From contig NC_033564.1 of assembly GCF_001680005.1 (NCBI RefSeq), positions 1,364,001 to 1,428,000 of the forward strand: a stretch of 64,000 nucleotides of DNA, given 5' to 3'. Position numbers and translations under genes: made by a program. The notes beneath the pieces were generated by a model, which had not been told where the DNA came from, searched no databases, and worked only from the letters and a program-made list of their open reading frames with translations. Shown here one piece after another: positions 32,708 to 44,547 of the stretch (the stretch's first letter is position 1; the number at the start of each line of letters is the position of its first letter). Origin of the DNA: Plasmodium coatneyi (lineage: Eukaryota > Apicomplexa > Aconoidasida > Haemosporida > Plasmodiidae).

Positions 32708-33565
32708 TTACACCTTCCGCGCTACGCAAAAGTACATCGCTTGCTGATTTTTGCGAACCCGCTTGGATTCCTCTGAGCTTTCATGTATGAGTTTCACACA
32801 AATGTCGTCCTGGTACTCCTCTGGGCTAAGTAGCTGAAAGCTGGGGTACTTGCTAAAACAGAACTTGACCCACAAGTACAGCGTATACACATCGGTGATG
32901 AAATAAATTAAGCCACCTGTCTTTAGTAGGTAGTAATACAGGGAGAGATTCTCGATGGTAATGGTCCTTCTCCTCCAGTTTTGTTTTTTAAAATGTGGAT
33001 CAGGAAAACAAAAAAACAATTTTTCGATCTGATTTTTTTTTATATAGTTGGGTAGAAACTTCATCGCATTTGTCCTAATGACAGAAATGTTTTTGTAGTG
33101 AGGGGGGTAGTTTTTTCTGTACGAGTGGATTTTTTCCCCTACGTAGTTGGTAATTTTGTCCCTTATTTCCATGCCTAGGATGAGTTTATCTGGGTAAATT
33201 TTGCTCAGCTCGAATAGCAGACCTCCATACCCACATCCGACGTCTAGGATGGTTACATCTGCGTGGGCTGCATATTTGGGAGGACCTTGGTTGTAGTCGA
33301 TTGGGTACTTGTTAGTGTTCAGCTGGAGGAGAGGGGTGTCCTCATCGGTGGGCCCTTCCTCCTCCCCGTTGGTAGTATGCTTCGTTTCTATACTGTTGAT
33401 CGTTTCCGTTTGTGCGTCGCTTCCCTGTGAGGGCAAATGGGGGTAGTGCACGCGCCAGTCCACGTAGCTGCAGTTTAGGGGGTACCTTATGTAGCTGTCC
33501 GAGAGGGGGTTGCAGTGGGCCCTCTGTCTGTAAAACTTTTTACACGGCACTTTGTGCTTCTTCAT
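32708..33565 (-). CDS. tRNA (guanine-N7)-methyltransferase, TrmB/METTL1 family
   Basis: A single exon of 285 residues from the ATG at 33563-33565. The frame is open further upstream but has no earlier ATG. The enzyme transfers a methyl group from S-adenosylmethionine to guanine-46 of tRNAs; the eukaryotic form works with a WD-repeat partner (Trm82/WDR4). Visible features: the SAM-binding motif ILDVGCGYGG (106-115), the acidic post-motif GMEIRDK (131-137), and the family signature CFPDPHFKKQNWRRR (186-200). A low-complexity acidic insert (about 45-98) separates the basic N-terminus (MKKHKVPCKKFYRQRAH) from the catalytic domain. The C-terminus keeps the substrate-binding region ending SEESKRVRKNQQAMYFCVARK. 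Confidence 0.93.
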   Translation of the reverse strand: MKKHKVPCKKFYRQRAHCNPLSDSYIRYPLNCSYVDWRVHYPHLPSQGSDAQTETINSIETKHTTNGEEEGPTDEDTPLLQLNTNKYPIDYNQGPPKYAAHADVTILDVGCGYGGLLFELSKIYPDKLILGMEIRDKITNYVGEKIHSYRKNYPPHYKNISVIRTNAMKFLPNYIKKNQIEKLFFCFPDPHFKKQNWRRRTITIENLSLYYYLLKTGGLIYFITDVYTLYLWVKFCFSKYPSFQLLSPEEYQDDICVKLIHESSEESKRVRKNQQAMYFCVARKV

Positions 33566-34683
33566 TGTGCCGCTGTTAATTTGGGTCCCTTCACAATGGC
33601 GGATATTCGGGAGTTCCACCAGGGGTCGTCCGTCGAGGTGATGGTCTCGCGTTTGCTACTGCGCTCTCCACATAGGGTTAATTCCTTGTGCGAAATAAAG
33701 GGAAGGGTTAACCCTTTTTTACAATGCCAACTGGGTGAAACTTTTTTTTTTTTTTTTTTTTTAACTCCCCAAATGGTGAAGCGTTGCCCGAGTGACTGAA
33801 TCTTCCTCGTGAGGCATCCTTTTCCGCTCATCATTTAATCGACTCATTTCTGCAAACATGCACCAAAGCAACATGTCGCAAAAGGAGGAAGCCAGTCAAT
33901 TGGGAAAGAGATCGGTCGAGAGCGAAACCGAATGATGAGTGCGAACATTTCGACGCATCGGCTATGGCAAGCCATCACCCGTGGTAGAGAAACCCTCCCA
34001 CAACAGGTGCAATTTTTTTTTTTTTTTTTTTATTAAAATAAAAAACGTAGCAATAACGGTTTCGTATGAACAGGGAAAAAAAAAAAAAAAAAAATATAAG
34101 TGTGAGATCCAGTTAGGATTCCAACACCTTGGATAAAGTACTGCAAAGTTGGAAACCACCACCCCCTGGGATGGCACACCACTCATTTCGATACGTGCAG
34201 GGAGGGGTAAAAAAAGAACTCCTTCGTGGCTGCCTAACATTTCGCAGCACCACAGCAGAGCGGGAATAACGAACGAGTGACACAGTTGCATATGCTGATG
34301 TAAAGCGAGACCCACGAAGGTGAAATGTAGAAGTGAAGAAACGTTAGCATTAGTGGGTGCACCATTTAAACGGAGGGAAGGCATGGTGGAAAAAAAAGGA
34401 CCCCACCCAGACGCATCCAATAGTATTCCAGCGTGGTGCTATATAAATGTGACATACCTGTAGCACTTGGACAGATTAGCTAAGGTGCCCCTAGATGAAA
34501 TACCAAACGGGGGTGTATACAAACATAAGCTATGCAAGTTGTCTCCTTCAAATGTTGCTACTTACCTGGAGGGGTCAGCTTTCGGATAAAAGCGTTTAAC
34601 ACAGCACATTGTGTTTTCGCATCGCGTTATATAACTTATGTGAACGTCCCACCGAGGAAGCAAACTGACACAGAGCTATCACC
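33566..34683. other. Divergent promoter region
   Basis: It lies between the tRNA methyltransferase (minus) and the secreted-protein gene (plus). Contains T-runs at 33,741-33,762 and 34,014-34,030 and an A-run at 34,077-34,094. No gene is supported. Confidence 0.5.
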
Positions 34684-35594
34684 ATGTGGAGGGGCATACT
34701 TGTCTTTCTTATTTTTCCTTTCTTGTCCTACGGTGACCGATTCGCTTGGGGAAGAAAAATTTGCAATGTTCTGCAGTTTGGTTCGTATGCCTTGGCCAGC
34801 AGTAAGGAAAATAGGAAGCACTTTAAATACGCGGTAGGAAAAGGCAGGAAAAAAAAAAAGCGTAATTCGAATGACCTTTGGTAAACGTGGTGATAATAAA
34901 GAGGAGCAGTACTCGCACTGCCATCCATAACCAGATGAGGGGAGTAAACTCACCCATCCCCTTTTCCTCCTCCTCACACACATCCCCCCTCAGGTGGTAG
35001 GCATAATTGACCCGTTCGACAAAAACAGAGTCCTATGGAGTAGGCAGAAAAGACAAAAGAAATTCAACCTACACATATTTAAAAATCTGTATGACAAATT
35101 TTTTTGCAACATTAACGATTATGTGTATTTGAGTCACGGGGACGATTTCATTTTTCGTATTTTTCACATAAACTTAAAGGTAAGTGCGGAGCAGCCTGGT
35201 GGGGCATACACCCTACGTGAGAAATGCGTATCCACCATTTGCAAGGCGAACACTACCCCCCCCGTACTAAGCGCAACCACATATAAAAGGGTTAACCCAT
35301 ATGGGAAATGAACCTCCCAGGCGTGCGTATACCAGTGTGATGGTTACCTGCGATGCGTTGTTGCGGTGAAGCGCTATTTGTTGCTGCCCGTGTGGGGAGT
35401 CCCCCTGTTTGCTCCCCACCCGTTGCTTCCTCATTCGCTCATTCTACCCCCTCCTGCAGAACACGATAAAATACATGCTGAAGTACAAAATTGTGAGTGG
35501 GACGTTGAAGGAAGACTCCAAAGGCGAACCGAGCATTTTGTGCGTGAAGGAAAGGGGACCTTTGTATCGATTTTTAAATAACGTCAATTTGTAG
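34684..35594 (+). CDS. Conserved-looking secretory protein of unknown function, 3 exons
   Basis: Exons 34684-34833, 34994-35179 and 35460-35594, all phase 0 with GT/AG borders (GTAGGA, CCCCCCTCAG, GTAAGT, CTCCTGCAG). The product is 156 residues. The N-terminus MWRGILVFLIFPFLSYGDRF is a good signal peptide. The mature part is basic and includes IIDPFDKNRVLWSRQKRQKK and a strand-rich end. No transmembrane helix after the signal and no ER-retention signal are visible. Family not recognised. The three-exon model is well supported by phase and by the lack of stops. Confidence 0.7.
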
Positions 35595-36261
35595 CGAAAT
35601 GGGGGAACGTCATAATTGAGAGCAGGTAGAACTGCATTCCCAAGTGGCATAGCAATATGTGAACTTAAGAACAGCTGCGAAATTGAACTTATAGGTTAAG
35701 GGATACATCGACTGGACGTCCTTCAACGCGGCTCTCCATATTTATTTATTTTTTTTTGTGCACGTGTAACTTTGTCGCTTTTATTTGCGCAATTTTTTTT
35801 TTTTTTGGATGACATGTTTGGAAATCCGTACCGATGTGTAACAGTTGATGGTACATCCCTCTGCTCACGTGGCTTCATTTTTTTAATATATTTTTTTCCC
35901 CTAATTCGCACACCCTACCAAGCGCACACTCCATTTTTCCTTTTTTTTTCGTTTCCTCATTCGATTATAACACTCAAATGTGCATATGCAACATGATGGA
36001 AAAAAAAAATAATCAAAAATAATCACCCATGCGAACATGTTGCAAGCTACGGAGAGCTACCAGTTACTCATAACGAACAACCGTTTACGTGTGTACGACG
36101 CGGGGGGAAAAAAAAGTTCTCACGCCTCTTCCCCCAAATTACCCGACGCAACGCTGGCCACATAAGATTATTCGAAGCTAGCGCCTGAAAAGGGAACGGA
36201 AAAGTGGAAAGTAACGACGGGGCGAAGTTACCAAATTGTATCACCTTAAAACAGCCGCAAA
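35595..36261. other. Intergenic region upstream of the PDI-family gene
   Basis: Probable promoter and 5' untranslated region of the downstream gene. T- and A-rich; no gene supported. Confidence 0.5.
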
Positions 36262-37287
36262 ATGAAGGGCAGCGTCCTCCTTTGGAGTTCACTCCTGCTC
36301 TTCTGCTTAGCCTGCACGAATTGCAAGCTGCCCTACCCCCAAAGTGACCTCCTTAAAATTGACGCGGATAATGCGCAAACCGTTTTTGACACAAATGAGT
36401 ACTGGCTTGTAAAATTGTAAGGCAGGCGGGAAAAATAAAAAATAAAAAAAAACAAAACGTCCATGTAAAGTGGCATTTTATAGACCTACACGCAAGCTAG
36501 CATGTATAAGTCATACTTTCCCTCCATTCCTCTGTGAAACGTAAACTGCGTTTCCCCACTAACGTCACGTCCCTCGTATGCACACATGTCTACTCCCTTT
36601 CCACCCCCATGTTCACCCCCTTCCGAACGAATGAAGTTACGCCCCCCAGTGCGTGCACTGCAAGCGCATATGGAGCACCATAATGAATGTAAAAATCGAC
36701 GTACAAAATGATGATAAAAGAAGGGTATATTTTGGAGAGGTAATCGACAGTATGCATAGAGTGAGTCATCCTTGGAATGGCACATCGTAACCTACGCGGA
36801 TGGGACGATTGGTAGAAGCCACCTTATGTATGTGTTTCTCTGCACCCTTTTCCTCTCAATGGTGAATGCCAAAAAAATGATACCTTTCCATGCAGGTTAA
36901 CTGCGACGACACGAATGGGCGGCGCCTTTGCGAACAGTACGGCGTTTTAAATATACCCCAGTTGAAACTGTAAGTAGATAAGATGAGTAGATCAGTGTCA
37001 CTTCGTCTCATTCGATCATCTGTTCACGCCATTTCCATGTCGCGCTACACTTGTCTGTGTGACCATCCACTTCACCACCTCAGATTTAAGGGAAACGAAT
37101 TTCTCTCAACCTACTCATACACCACGAACGATGAGCATTCTATAAAAAAATGGATAAATTATGTCACAACGTAAATGAAGCAGAAGCAAAATATTGCAAA
37201 AAAAAAAAAATGTCTTTTTGCCCATAGGCTACTTTATGCAAATGGGCCTGTGCAAATACGCTATTTTTTGTTTGTTTTTCCCCTTGT

Positions 37288-37321
<34 letters not shown>

Positions 37322-39616
37322 TCGTAAAATTACCTTGCCTGTTCATACATTTTTTGATGCATTTTCTCAACATGCAAAATAGGCCAGTCTTTTCGGCTAT
37401 CCATTCGGAGGAAGAGTTAGATTCGTTCCAAACGGACGACAACTTCTTTCTGACTTGTTCGGAAAATTTAAGCGTAAAAAAAAAAAAGAAAAGCGAAAAA
37501 TAGAAAAAGAGCAAAACAACAGCGGGAATAAATAACTCGCATGAACGAGCAACAATTTTTATAGGTGTAATTTTTTTCTTTTTACCTCCCTTATTTCCCC
37601 CCACTAGGACGACTTAATCAAGGCGGCAAAGCTGTATAGCGAGGAATGCTACTTTATTAACATTAAGAATAAGGTTAAGTGGAAGAGCGAACGTTTGGCT
37701 GCATGGACAGAAAAACGTCCAGAGCAATGGTTCAAGTCGCTTTAGTCCTCGTGTGCACTTAGTATATGTGTGTATTTTTTGCGCTTCCCCTTCAGGAACT
37801 GTGCGACAAGTTAAGCATCAAGGAAAACCACTTGCACGTGCGGGGGGCAGAGGATCATGCGACTTATGATCTGAACAAAATTGTAAGTCCCCAGTTGCTT
37901 CACCGATAAAGAGGGGGCATGCCCATAATTGAAAGTGCCTGTCGTTTTGTTTTTTCTTCGCGTCTTTTTTATTTCCCCGTTTGTGCTAATTTATTTGCAG
38001 GACTTTGAAGAGGTCAAGTCTTTTATGAATAAAAATCGGTTCCCCCTAGTGAGCAAAGTTGACCACCACACCTTTTTTAACCTAAGGAGCAGTGGTATAA
38101 ATGGACGGACAAATGCGAAAAAAAAAAATATATATATATTTGTATACACATATGATACATTTTCACATAATAAAGAGAGCGGGTGAACAGACATGCGAGC
38201 GTAAAGGGGGGGAGCACACCGCTTCGCAACGCAGGCTGTCATGTAAGAATGCCCTGCACACGCACAATCAATCGACTTCCATCCCCTTGAAGGAAATAAT
38301 TTGATACTACTCCTCTTGGACTTGGAAAAAGGGATTAAAGCACACCTCTCCGAATTTACACATTATGCTAAGAGGTAAAAAAAAAAAAAGGGGAAGGACA
38401 GAAAGGATAATACCTGCCCTACTTGCAGTTGAACTTCCATTCACAGTTTGCTTACTACTGTGGAAACCTCCAATGCGTCAATACTGCTAACATATTGGGG
38501 GTTCTTGCCTTCGCTTCCTTTTCAAGGCATAAACGATTGGGGGAGTTCATTTTTGCGTACATAGACGGGAAGTACTACGAAGAGGTAAAAAAAAAAGGAA
38601 GAAATCCAAAGATGGGATAATGCCATAAGGAGCTGTTATGTTGGAGTAGGGGCAGAACTGTTCCCATGTGCGTATACCTATGTGCATATTTACACTGTTT
38701 AATTTTTTTTTTTGCCTTAAGAACCTACTGCTGTATGGCACCGACGCAAGAAAGTATCCGCAAATCATCGTTTTCAGCAAACGTCCCCACGTAAGACTGG
38801 ATCGTTTTGTTTTGATCCACATGAGGGTGTGGGGGGTAGTGTTTACCTCCGTTTGTGTACCGGGCGAGAGTACGCACGAGCATGAACGTGATTGAAAATA
38901 TGAACCTTTTTTTTTTTTTTTTTTTTCATCACAGGAGTACTACTTCGAGGATTATTTCGACTTGGACCACCTCGATGACATAATAGGTATATATGGGTAG
39001 CGCGCAGGTGGTGACGCGGTGGACCTGCAAAGGGGAGCTCCTACAAAGACTTAGCCTCTACACCGCTTCACCGATTAATCGTGTAATTACCCCCTTCCTG
39101 CGCAGATCAAATTGTGAAGGGAAGCCTTAAGCCCAAGACCGAAACGTTTACGAAATCGACCATGTATGGCATCCAGTTGTAATTAAAAGCGTTAATGAAT
39201 GTGTTCCCTTTTTTTTTTTTTTTTTTTTTTTTTAGCTAGCTGTATGACGTAGCGGTGGTCACATTTGCATAATAGTGGTACCTCCCGTCCATCTTTTCTT
39301 CCCCACCCCTTTGCAGATTATTAGCCTATCTTAAAAGGCACATAAATTACATCATTGAAAAGGCCTTTAAAACAGACTTCACTTCCTTCATCGGGTTCAC
39401 CTGTTTCGTCATTATGGTACGTCTGTTGTGTTCGCTTTGCGGAGAGGAGCGTACCGCCTCCCCCTGCTATTACTTTGCCGCTCCATCTCTTCACCACCAC
39501 ACCCCTCCACCGCGCAGATAATACTGACGAGCGTTTTGGTAGTGCACACGATTTATAAATTCATAAATAGCCCACAGACAGCGACCCATGCGAAGGAGAA
39601 AAAAAAAACGAAGTGA
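36262..39616 (+). CDS. Membrane-anchored protein disulfide isomerase family protein, 15 exons
   Basis: Proposed exons: 36262-36416, 36637-36739, 36896-36969, 37084-37170, 37383-37473, 37608-37673, 37796-37882, 38001-38094, 38293-38374, 38429-38584, 38722-38790, 38935-38986, 39106-39178, 39317-39416 and 39518-39616. This gives about 462 residues. A signal peptide (MKGSVLLWSSLLLFCLACTN) leads into a thioredoxin domain. Across the first junction the active site reads YWLVKFYAPQCVHCKRIW, so the redox motif is CVHC rather than CGHC. The cis-proline loop follows (VLNIPQLKLFKGN). Further thioredoxin-like segments lie between. The C-terminus has one transmembrane helix (FTCFVIMIILTSVLVVHTIY) and ends KEKKKTK, a dilysine ER-retrieval pattern. 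Likely role: disulfide formation or exchange in the ER membrane, as in TMX-type proteins. The exon 9 to exon 10 junction is out of phase by one base; all others fit. Confidence 0.82.
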
Positions 39617-39694
39617 AACGAGGCAAGCATAAGACAAAGAGGCGGCGCCATATTGGCAGCATCGATTCGTTCGTTTGTTCGTTTGCTTTCGCAG

Positions 39695-40210
39695 TTGCTC
39701 CTTTTTTTAGTTTGTTTTCCATTTGGTGTCGTCCCGGCGCTACTTCTGGGCGAGGTAGCTACTTTTTACGCATATTCAAAGGGGAAGGACCCCGTAAGTT
39801 ATTTTATTTTTTTTTTTTTTCTTCCTTATTGAACGGTGCAGCAACTTCTGAAAGTGTCGAACTACTGCATGCGCTACACGTATGGTTGTTACATCATATG
39901 AAGACTTTAAACCTTCACGTTTTAATTCAGGGGGGGATGCACCATTGCGTATGTCGTAGCCATTTAGTTGGCACGTTATCATTTTTGCTTTTTAAATTTA
40001 GCGCCTTGGGAAGGTTCTAACTACCCCGTAAAATGCCGCGATCGGGTGTGTAGGTTTTTCCACCTTCCAAATTTGAGGCTGGAATACCTAACTGCTATAA
40101 ACTGGCTTCTTTGCCCTTAGAGGGACGAGCCTCTTTCTCCTGATGTCACTGTGGTGAGTTGGCACACGGGAAGAACGAGGTGGAAAATCATTATTTTCTC
40201 TCGTGGTAAC

Positions 40211-40243
<33 letters not shown>

Positions 40244-40588
40244 AAAAAAGAGTTAACACAACAGTGAAATTTCACCGGCGTGTTTACACTCAGTTGTTTG
40301 CCTATGTACATACGCTTGCAGCTACTTTCGCACTTAAGCTTCTTCCTATTTTCATTTGATTATTTGAAGGAGGTGAATTTTTCACACCCGTGGGGGACTT
40401 CCAAACTGGCCAACGAAGAAAAAGAGAAGCAAGCTCTACGGGGTGTTCACTACATGCGTAAAAAAATTGTACACTGCAAAGGTATAGCTGCCGGGAAAAA
40501 AGAAAAAAAAAGCATAGGAACGAAGAAAAAAAAAATTAACGTTTCTGCAAAAAAAAACAAAAAAAAAATATTAGTGAGCAGTAAATAG
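39695..40588 (+). CDS. Orphan exons of an unassigned membrane protein (partial)
   Basis: Three consecutive phase-0 exons, 39695-39793, 40121-40153 and 40322-40588, have good borders (TTTCGCAG, GTAAGT, TTGCCCTTAG, GTGAGT, GCTTGCAG). They encode 132 residues plus stop. The first is hydrophobic (CFPFGVVPALLLGEVATFYA), the second is RDEPLSPDVTV, and the third starts hydrophobic and ends in a lysine-rich tail. There is no ATG between the PDI-family stop at 39616 and the first exon. Either the start is further upstream in an overlapping exon, or these are alternative 3' exons of the PDI-family gene, whose exon 14 also ends in phase 0. Family not recognised. Confidence 0.4.
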
Positions 40589-41456
40589 TTAATGTTGAGT
40601 CGCGAAAGGTGAATGGCACAAATTAGCAAAACTTCACTAACACTTAGTGTTTAAAAGTGCCTCTTTTTTTTTCTTCTTCTTTTTGAAGTTCAGGATAACG
40701 CAGTGCAATACATTTATCTTAGCTTAACCCAAAAAAATCATTCAATAGTGTATAGATTTTTCACTTAAAAAAAAAAAAAATAATAAAATAGATAACCTTT
40801 TGATGCTCGTGTTTCGTTTTTAGTGAGAGAGTTATATAGGGGTATATTTTACCTTCATCCCGTTGTTTCACCCATTCTTTTTTCCATCCATTCCTTTTTC
40901 CCTTTTTTTTTTTCCCCTCCCGAAATGAAGAACAAACATTGAAAAGAGAGGCACTCCACTTCTACGTCGCGTTTGTAACGTTTCTTCTGTACACCCAACT
41001 ACTTTATTCGTTTTCTACGCGGCTGTGTTTACCTTCTACCCTGCAGTGTTTACCTTTTTACGTTTCACTGTATTAGTTACCATCCGATTAGGTTGCGATT
41101 TGAGTACGTGTAGAAGTGTAGGCTCAAGCAGCGCTAAGTGGGTATCGCGCACAGCGAACGCACCTACACACCGGTTGTGCTGCAACCACATTTAGCGAAC
41201 TAGAACGTCAAGTGTTCAAAACGTAAGTTAATAATTCTGCTCCCTTCAACATTTCCCCCATTTGTTCTTCGTCCACGTTTGTCCATTTATGCAAAAGCGC
41301 GAACCAAACGGCATTCAAGAGGGACTCAAAAGTGACTAAATCGGAACGAACTGCCAGCAATAGAACACGCGCTTATTCCCCCTTCATACCTGCGCAGCTA
41401 GACGGACCAGGAACCCCCAACCGTTGCAAGGCGCAGGAACGATAAGTAACAACACG
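40589..41456. other. Intergenic region upstream of the CRAL/TRIO gene
   Basis: Contains T- and A-rich tracts near 40,660 and 40,766 and the presumed promoter of the next gene. No coding sequence supported. Confidence 0.5.
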
Positions 41457-43655
41457 ATGGTGTCGGAGTACATATCGCAGAAGGTCTTGATGTATGAGCC
41501 TACCCAGGAGGAAATTAAATTCGTAAAAATGAAAAAGGAAATCATCCACCTGACTGTGCTGAATGAGTTGCATGGGTGGATAGACACACATCGAATGGTT
41601 ACACATATTTTCTAATTCCGAGTGGGACCCATTTACTAATCACCTCTCTGTCCCCTTCTTGTAGCGCCACAAAAATCAGCACAAAAGTTTAAGGTACATT
41701 TTTTGTGGCAAAGAATTGGACGAGTTCGAAAAGGAGAAAATACGAGAGCTAAAGGATCATGTAAATAATTTAAAAAAAAAAGATGGACAGGGGGGAGAAA
41801 CCTACGAATCCATATTCAAGAATACCATGTTTGAGGATGACAATTATGTGCTCCGCTTCCTGCAGGGGTAAGCCACATTAACATGGAAAGTGTGTACCAA
41901 CATCAGCGTTGTGAAAATTACACGTATGTACCCACGTAGGGGTTACTCTTACATGCCGACTCTATGCTGACGCCACACACACACACACATGCACATGCAA
42001 ATACGCACCCCCCTCATAGGAACGAATTCAACACTGAAAAATGCTACCTCGACATGTTAAGGCACTTGGAATGGCGACGTGAGAATCTTCCCGTGAAGTA
42101 CGAAGACGTGCAGGATATGTTGGTAAGGTGGAAAAGGCATCGCTAAATTTGCTAGTAGGGAAAACCGTCTGGTGGGTCTTATGGTTACCCAATCGGACGG
42201 TCAATAAGATGCCAATGTAGTCAGAACGTAGTGTCATTTCCCCCTATTTTTTTACTGCAGAAAAAGGGATACATTTACGTGCACGGGCGGGACAAACAAA
42301 TGCACCCCATAATTATCATAAACTGTAAAAACTTCATCACTGCGGATACGGTAAGGCGAAGCATTCTGCTAAGCAGGTGGTGATTGCGCTATGCATGAAA
42401 GGAATGCTTGGAGGGAGCTATATTATGCTTGCGATTTTGTGTCTTCTTGGTGCACCCCCTCTCTGCTGCTTAGAATGGCAGGACATGGTTTTTACGTGGC
42501 TACATTTTGCGTGTTTACTTTTTATTATTTTTTTTTCCCCCTCCGCAGAAGGACGTTTTGAAGGTGGCCTACTACTGGATGGGTAAGGAATCCCCCAGTT
42601 ATTACCTTTGGTGCCGCTTCACATGTGGAGACGTTCCGATTATTACTGCACCCACCCCGATCGACCTCGTCCCCACCTTTTCCCACCGCAGAATTCATCA
42701 TATCTGACCTATTCATCGAAGGAAAAATAGAGCAGTGGAGAGTCATAATTGATTTATCTTCCTGTGGCGTGTTGAATATCCCCATTGCGACGTTAAAGGA
42801 TATTTCCAAGTGCCTCAGCGTAAGGGACGGAGGAAGGACACGAAAGCGAAAGAGGCAAAATGAAAGAAGAGAGAGTGTGTGGGGACTAAAGAAAGTTCCA
42901 CACATACGGCACACCATTCAAGGTTACGTGGAAAGATTAATTTTTCACCACCACGATCTTCCCTTCAGTGTAATTACCGGTCGAGGCTATCCAAGATGCT
43001 AGTCCTGAGCGCCCCTCTTTTTGTAACGGGCATGTGGCATATGCTCAAGGGAATCATCCCGGTTAGTTGGCTTAGACGGGTGTACCATGTGGTGGAAGTG
43101 GTGGACGTCGTCGAAATGGTGGTGTCTTCTCCTATTTGTTTCTTCCCGAGTGGGTGTACTTCTTACTCATTACCCATTAGTGTGACGTTTACCATACCAT
43201 GTATGTTTCTCCCCACACACACACACCTTTGCAGGTCGTAACGCAGCAGAAGATAACAATCTCCTCAGCGGAAATAGATGTAAGGGAAAACCTCCTCCTC
43301 ATCGTCATCATCACTATTGTCATCTTCCGCCTCTTCATATGCCTGCCCGTTTTGCTTCCTCCCCCTTTTGTAGAAACGACTCCTAGAGCAAGTGGACCTG
43401 GACCAATTAGAGAGTAACTTGACGGAGGCACATTTTAAAAAATGGGACGAATGTTTTTTTGTCCGTTGCGTCGAGAGAGCGTTTGACGTGCTGTTGTGTG
43501 TGTGTGGGGGCGTTATCCCTCATACGGCTCCACCGCATTTCTTCTTCACCACTTACACCTCCTCTATTTGTCACATCCTTCCCCCCTCATTTGTAGAAAA
43601 ATTCGGAGGAACCTGCGAAAATGCAACCGTCTTCACCAAACCAATCATGCCATAA
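41457..43655 (+). CDS. CRAL/TRIO (Sec14-like) lipid-transfer domain protein, 9 exons
   Basis: Exons 41457-41522, 41665-41867, 42020-42122, 42261-42350, 42549-42582, 42692-42819, 42969-43061, 43235-43279 and 43374-43655 give about 347 residues with matching phases. The Sec14-type N-terminal helical domain is seen as DDNYVLRFLQGNEFNTEKC and LRHLEWRRENLPV. The lipid-binding domain follows (GYIYVHGRDKQMHPIIIINC; WRVIIDLSSCGVLNIPIATL; SKMLVLSAPLFVTGMWHMLK). This family binds and exchanges phosphatidylinositol, phosphatidylcholine or other hydrophobic ligands between membranes. No signal peptide, so it is likely cytosolic. Two borders are uncertain. Exon 1 is ended at GTAAAA (41523), though the frame continues. 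The last exon may contain a further intron, since a pyrimidine-rich TTTGTAG lies at about 43,592-43,598. Confidence 0.82.
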
Positions 43656-44547
43656 ATTCACTTCGTTATCCCCTTCTTTCCTTTTTCTTCCTTTGGATCA
43701 TTTAAATTTTAAGAACGCAGTTTTTTCTTTTTTTGAATATTTTAAAAAAGTGCCTTTCGCAAAACGTTCTGCATATTTTTGTCGCTTCATTAAGGACGGT
43801 GTGTGTAGCTTTTACCTGCCATGTTGACCTTTTCCCTTTTCTTCATTTTTCCTTTTCATTTGTTCCAAACCACACGCACACGTGTTTGTAGAACTGCACA
43901 TATATGCCTCTTCATAGCTTCCCACTGTTTACCTACTTTTTCCTTTACGTTGCGTCTTTTTTCCCTCTTTGAGTATTTGAACTCGTTGCACTTGTTACCC
44001 TCTTTCTCTTTGCCCCTTTTTTAAGTCCTCTCGTGTAATGCAAACTCGATGAATTTAAAATTTTTTTTCACGAAACGGATTCCATGAGGGGGACACACCC
44101 ATGGGTATAGCAACGCGGCGTTGCTTATGGGTAGCCCTACATATGTACACCTCTGTTACAAGTCCTGGTCGTAAAACATGCCATAAATGGCACGCTTACA
44201 AAGGATAAATGAAAGGCAAAAGAAAAGGTAAGAAAAGAGAAAGCAAACGTGCAGCATACAGTAAAAGAGCTTCTTTTTTCTCCTTAAAAGTTGGACAAAG
44301 TGTTGCTGCTTTTTTAAAAAAAATTTTATTGGATAGGTCAGTATGTCCTTTCTATAATATCTGCTGTCTTTAAAATTGTGTAGACAGTCTGCAATGTTGG
44401 GTGGGGGTGAAATCATTTTTTTTTCTTCCAGTAGAAGATAGCTGTAGGATTTTCACCGGGCTGTACTTCCCAGTTCGTGCATTTATACAGCTATGAGTAA
44501 AGGCGTATGAGAGGGAGACGATCTCTACGCAGTGATGACTGATAGGT
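43656..44547. other. Convergent intergenic region
   Basis: T-rich 3' flank of the CRAL/TRIO gene and 3' flank of the next minus-strand gene. No coding sequence supported. Confidence 0.5.
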
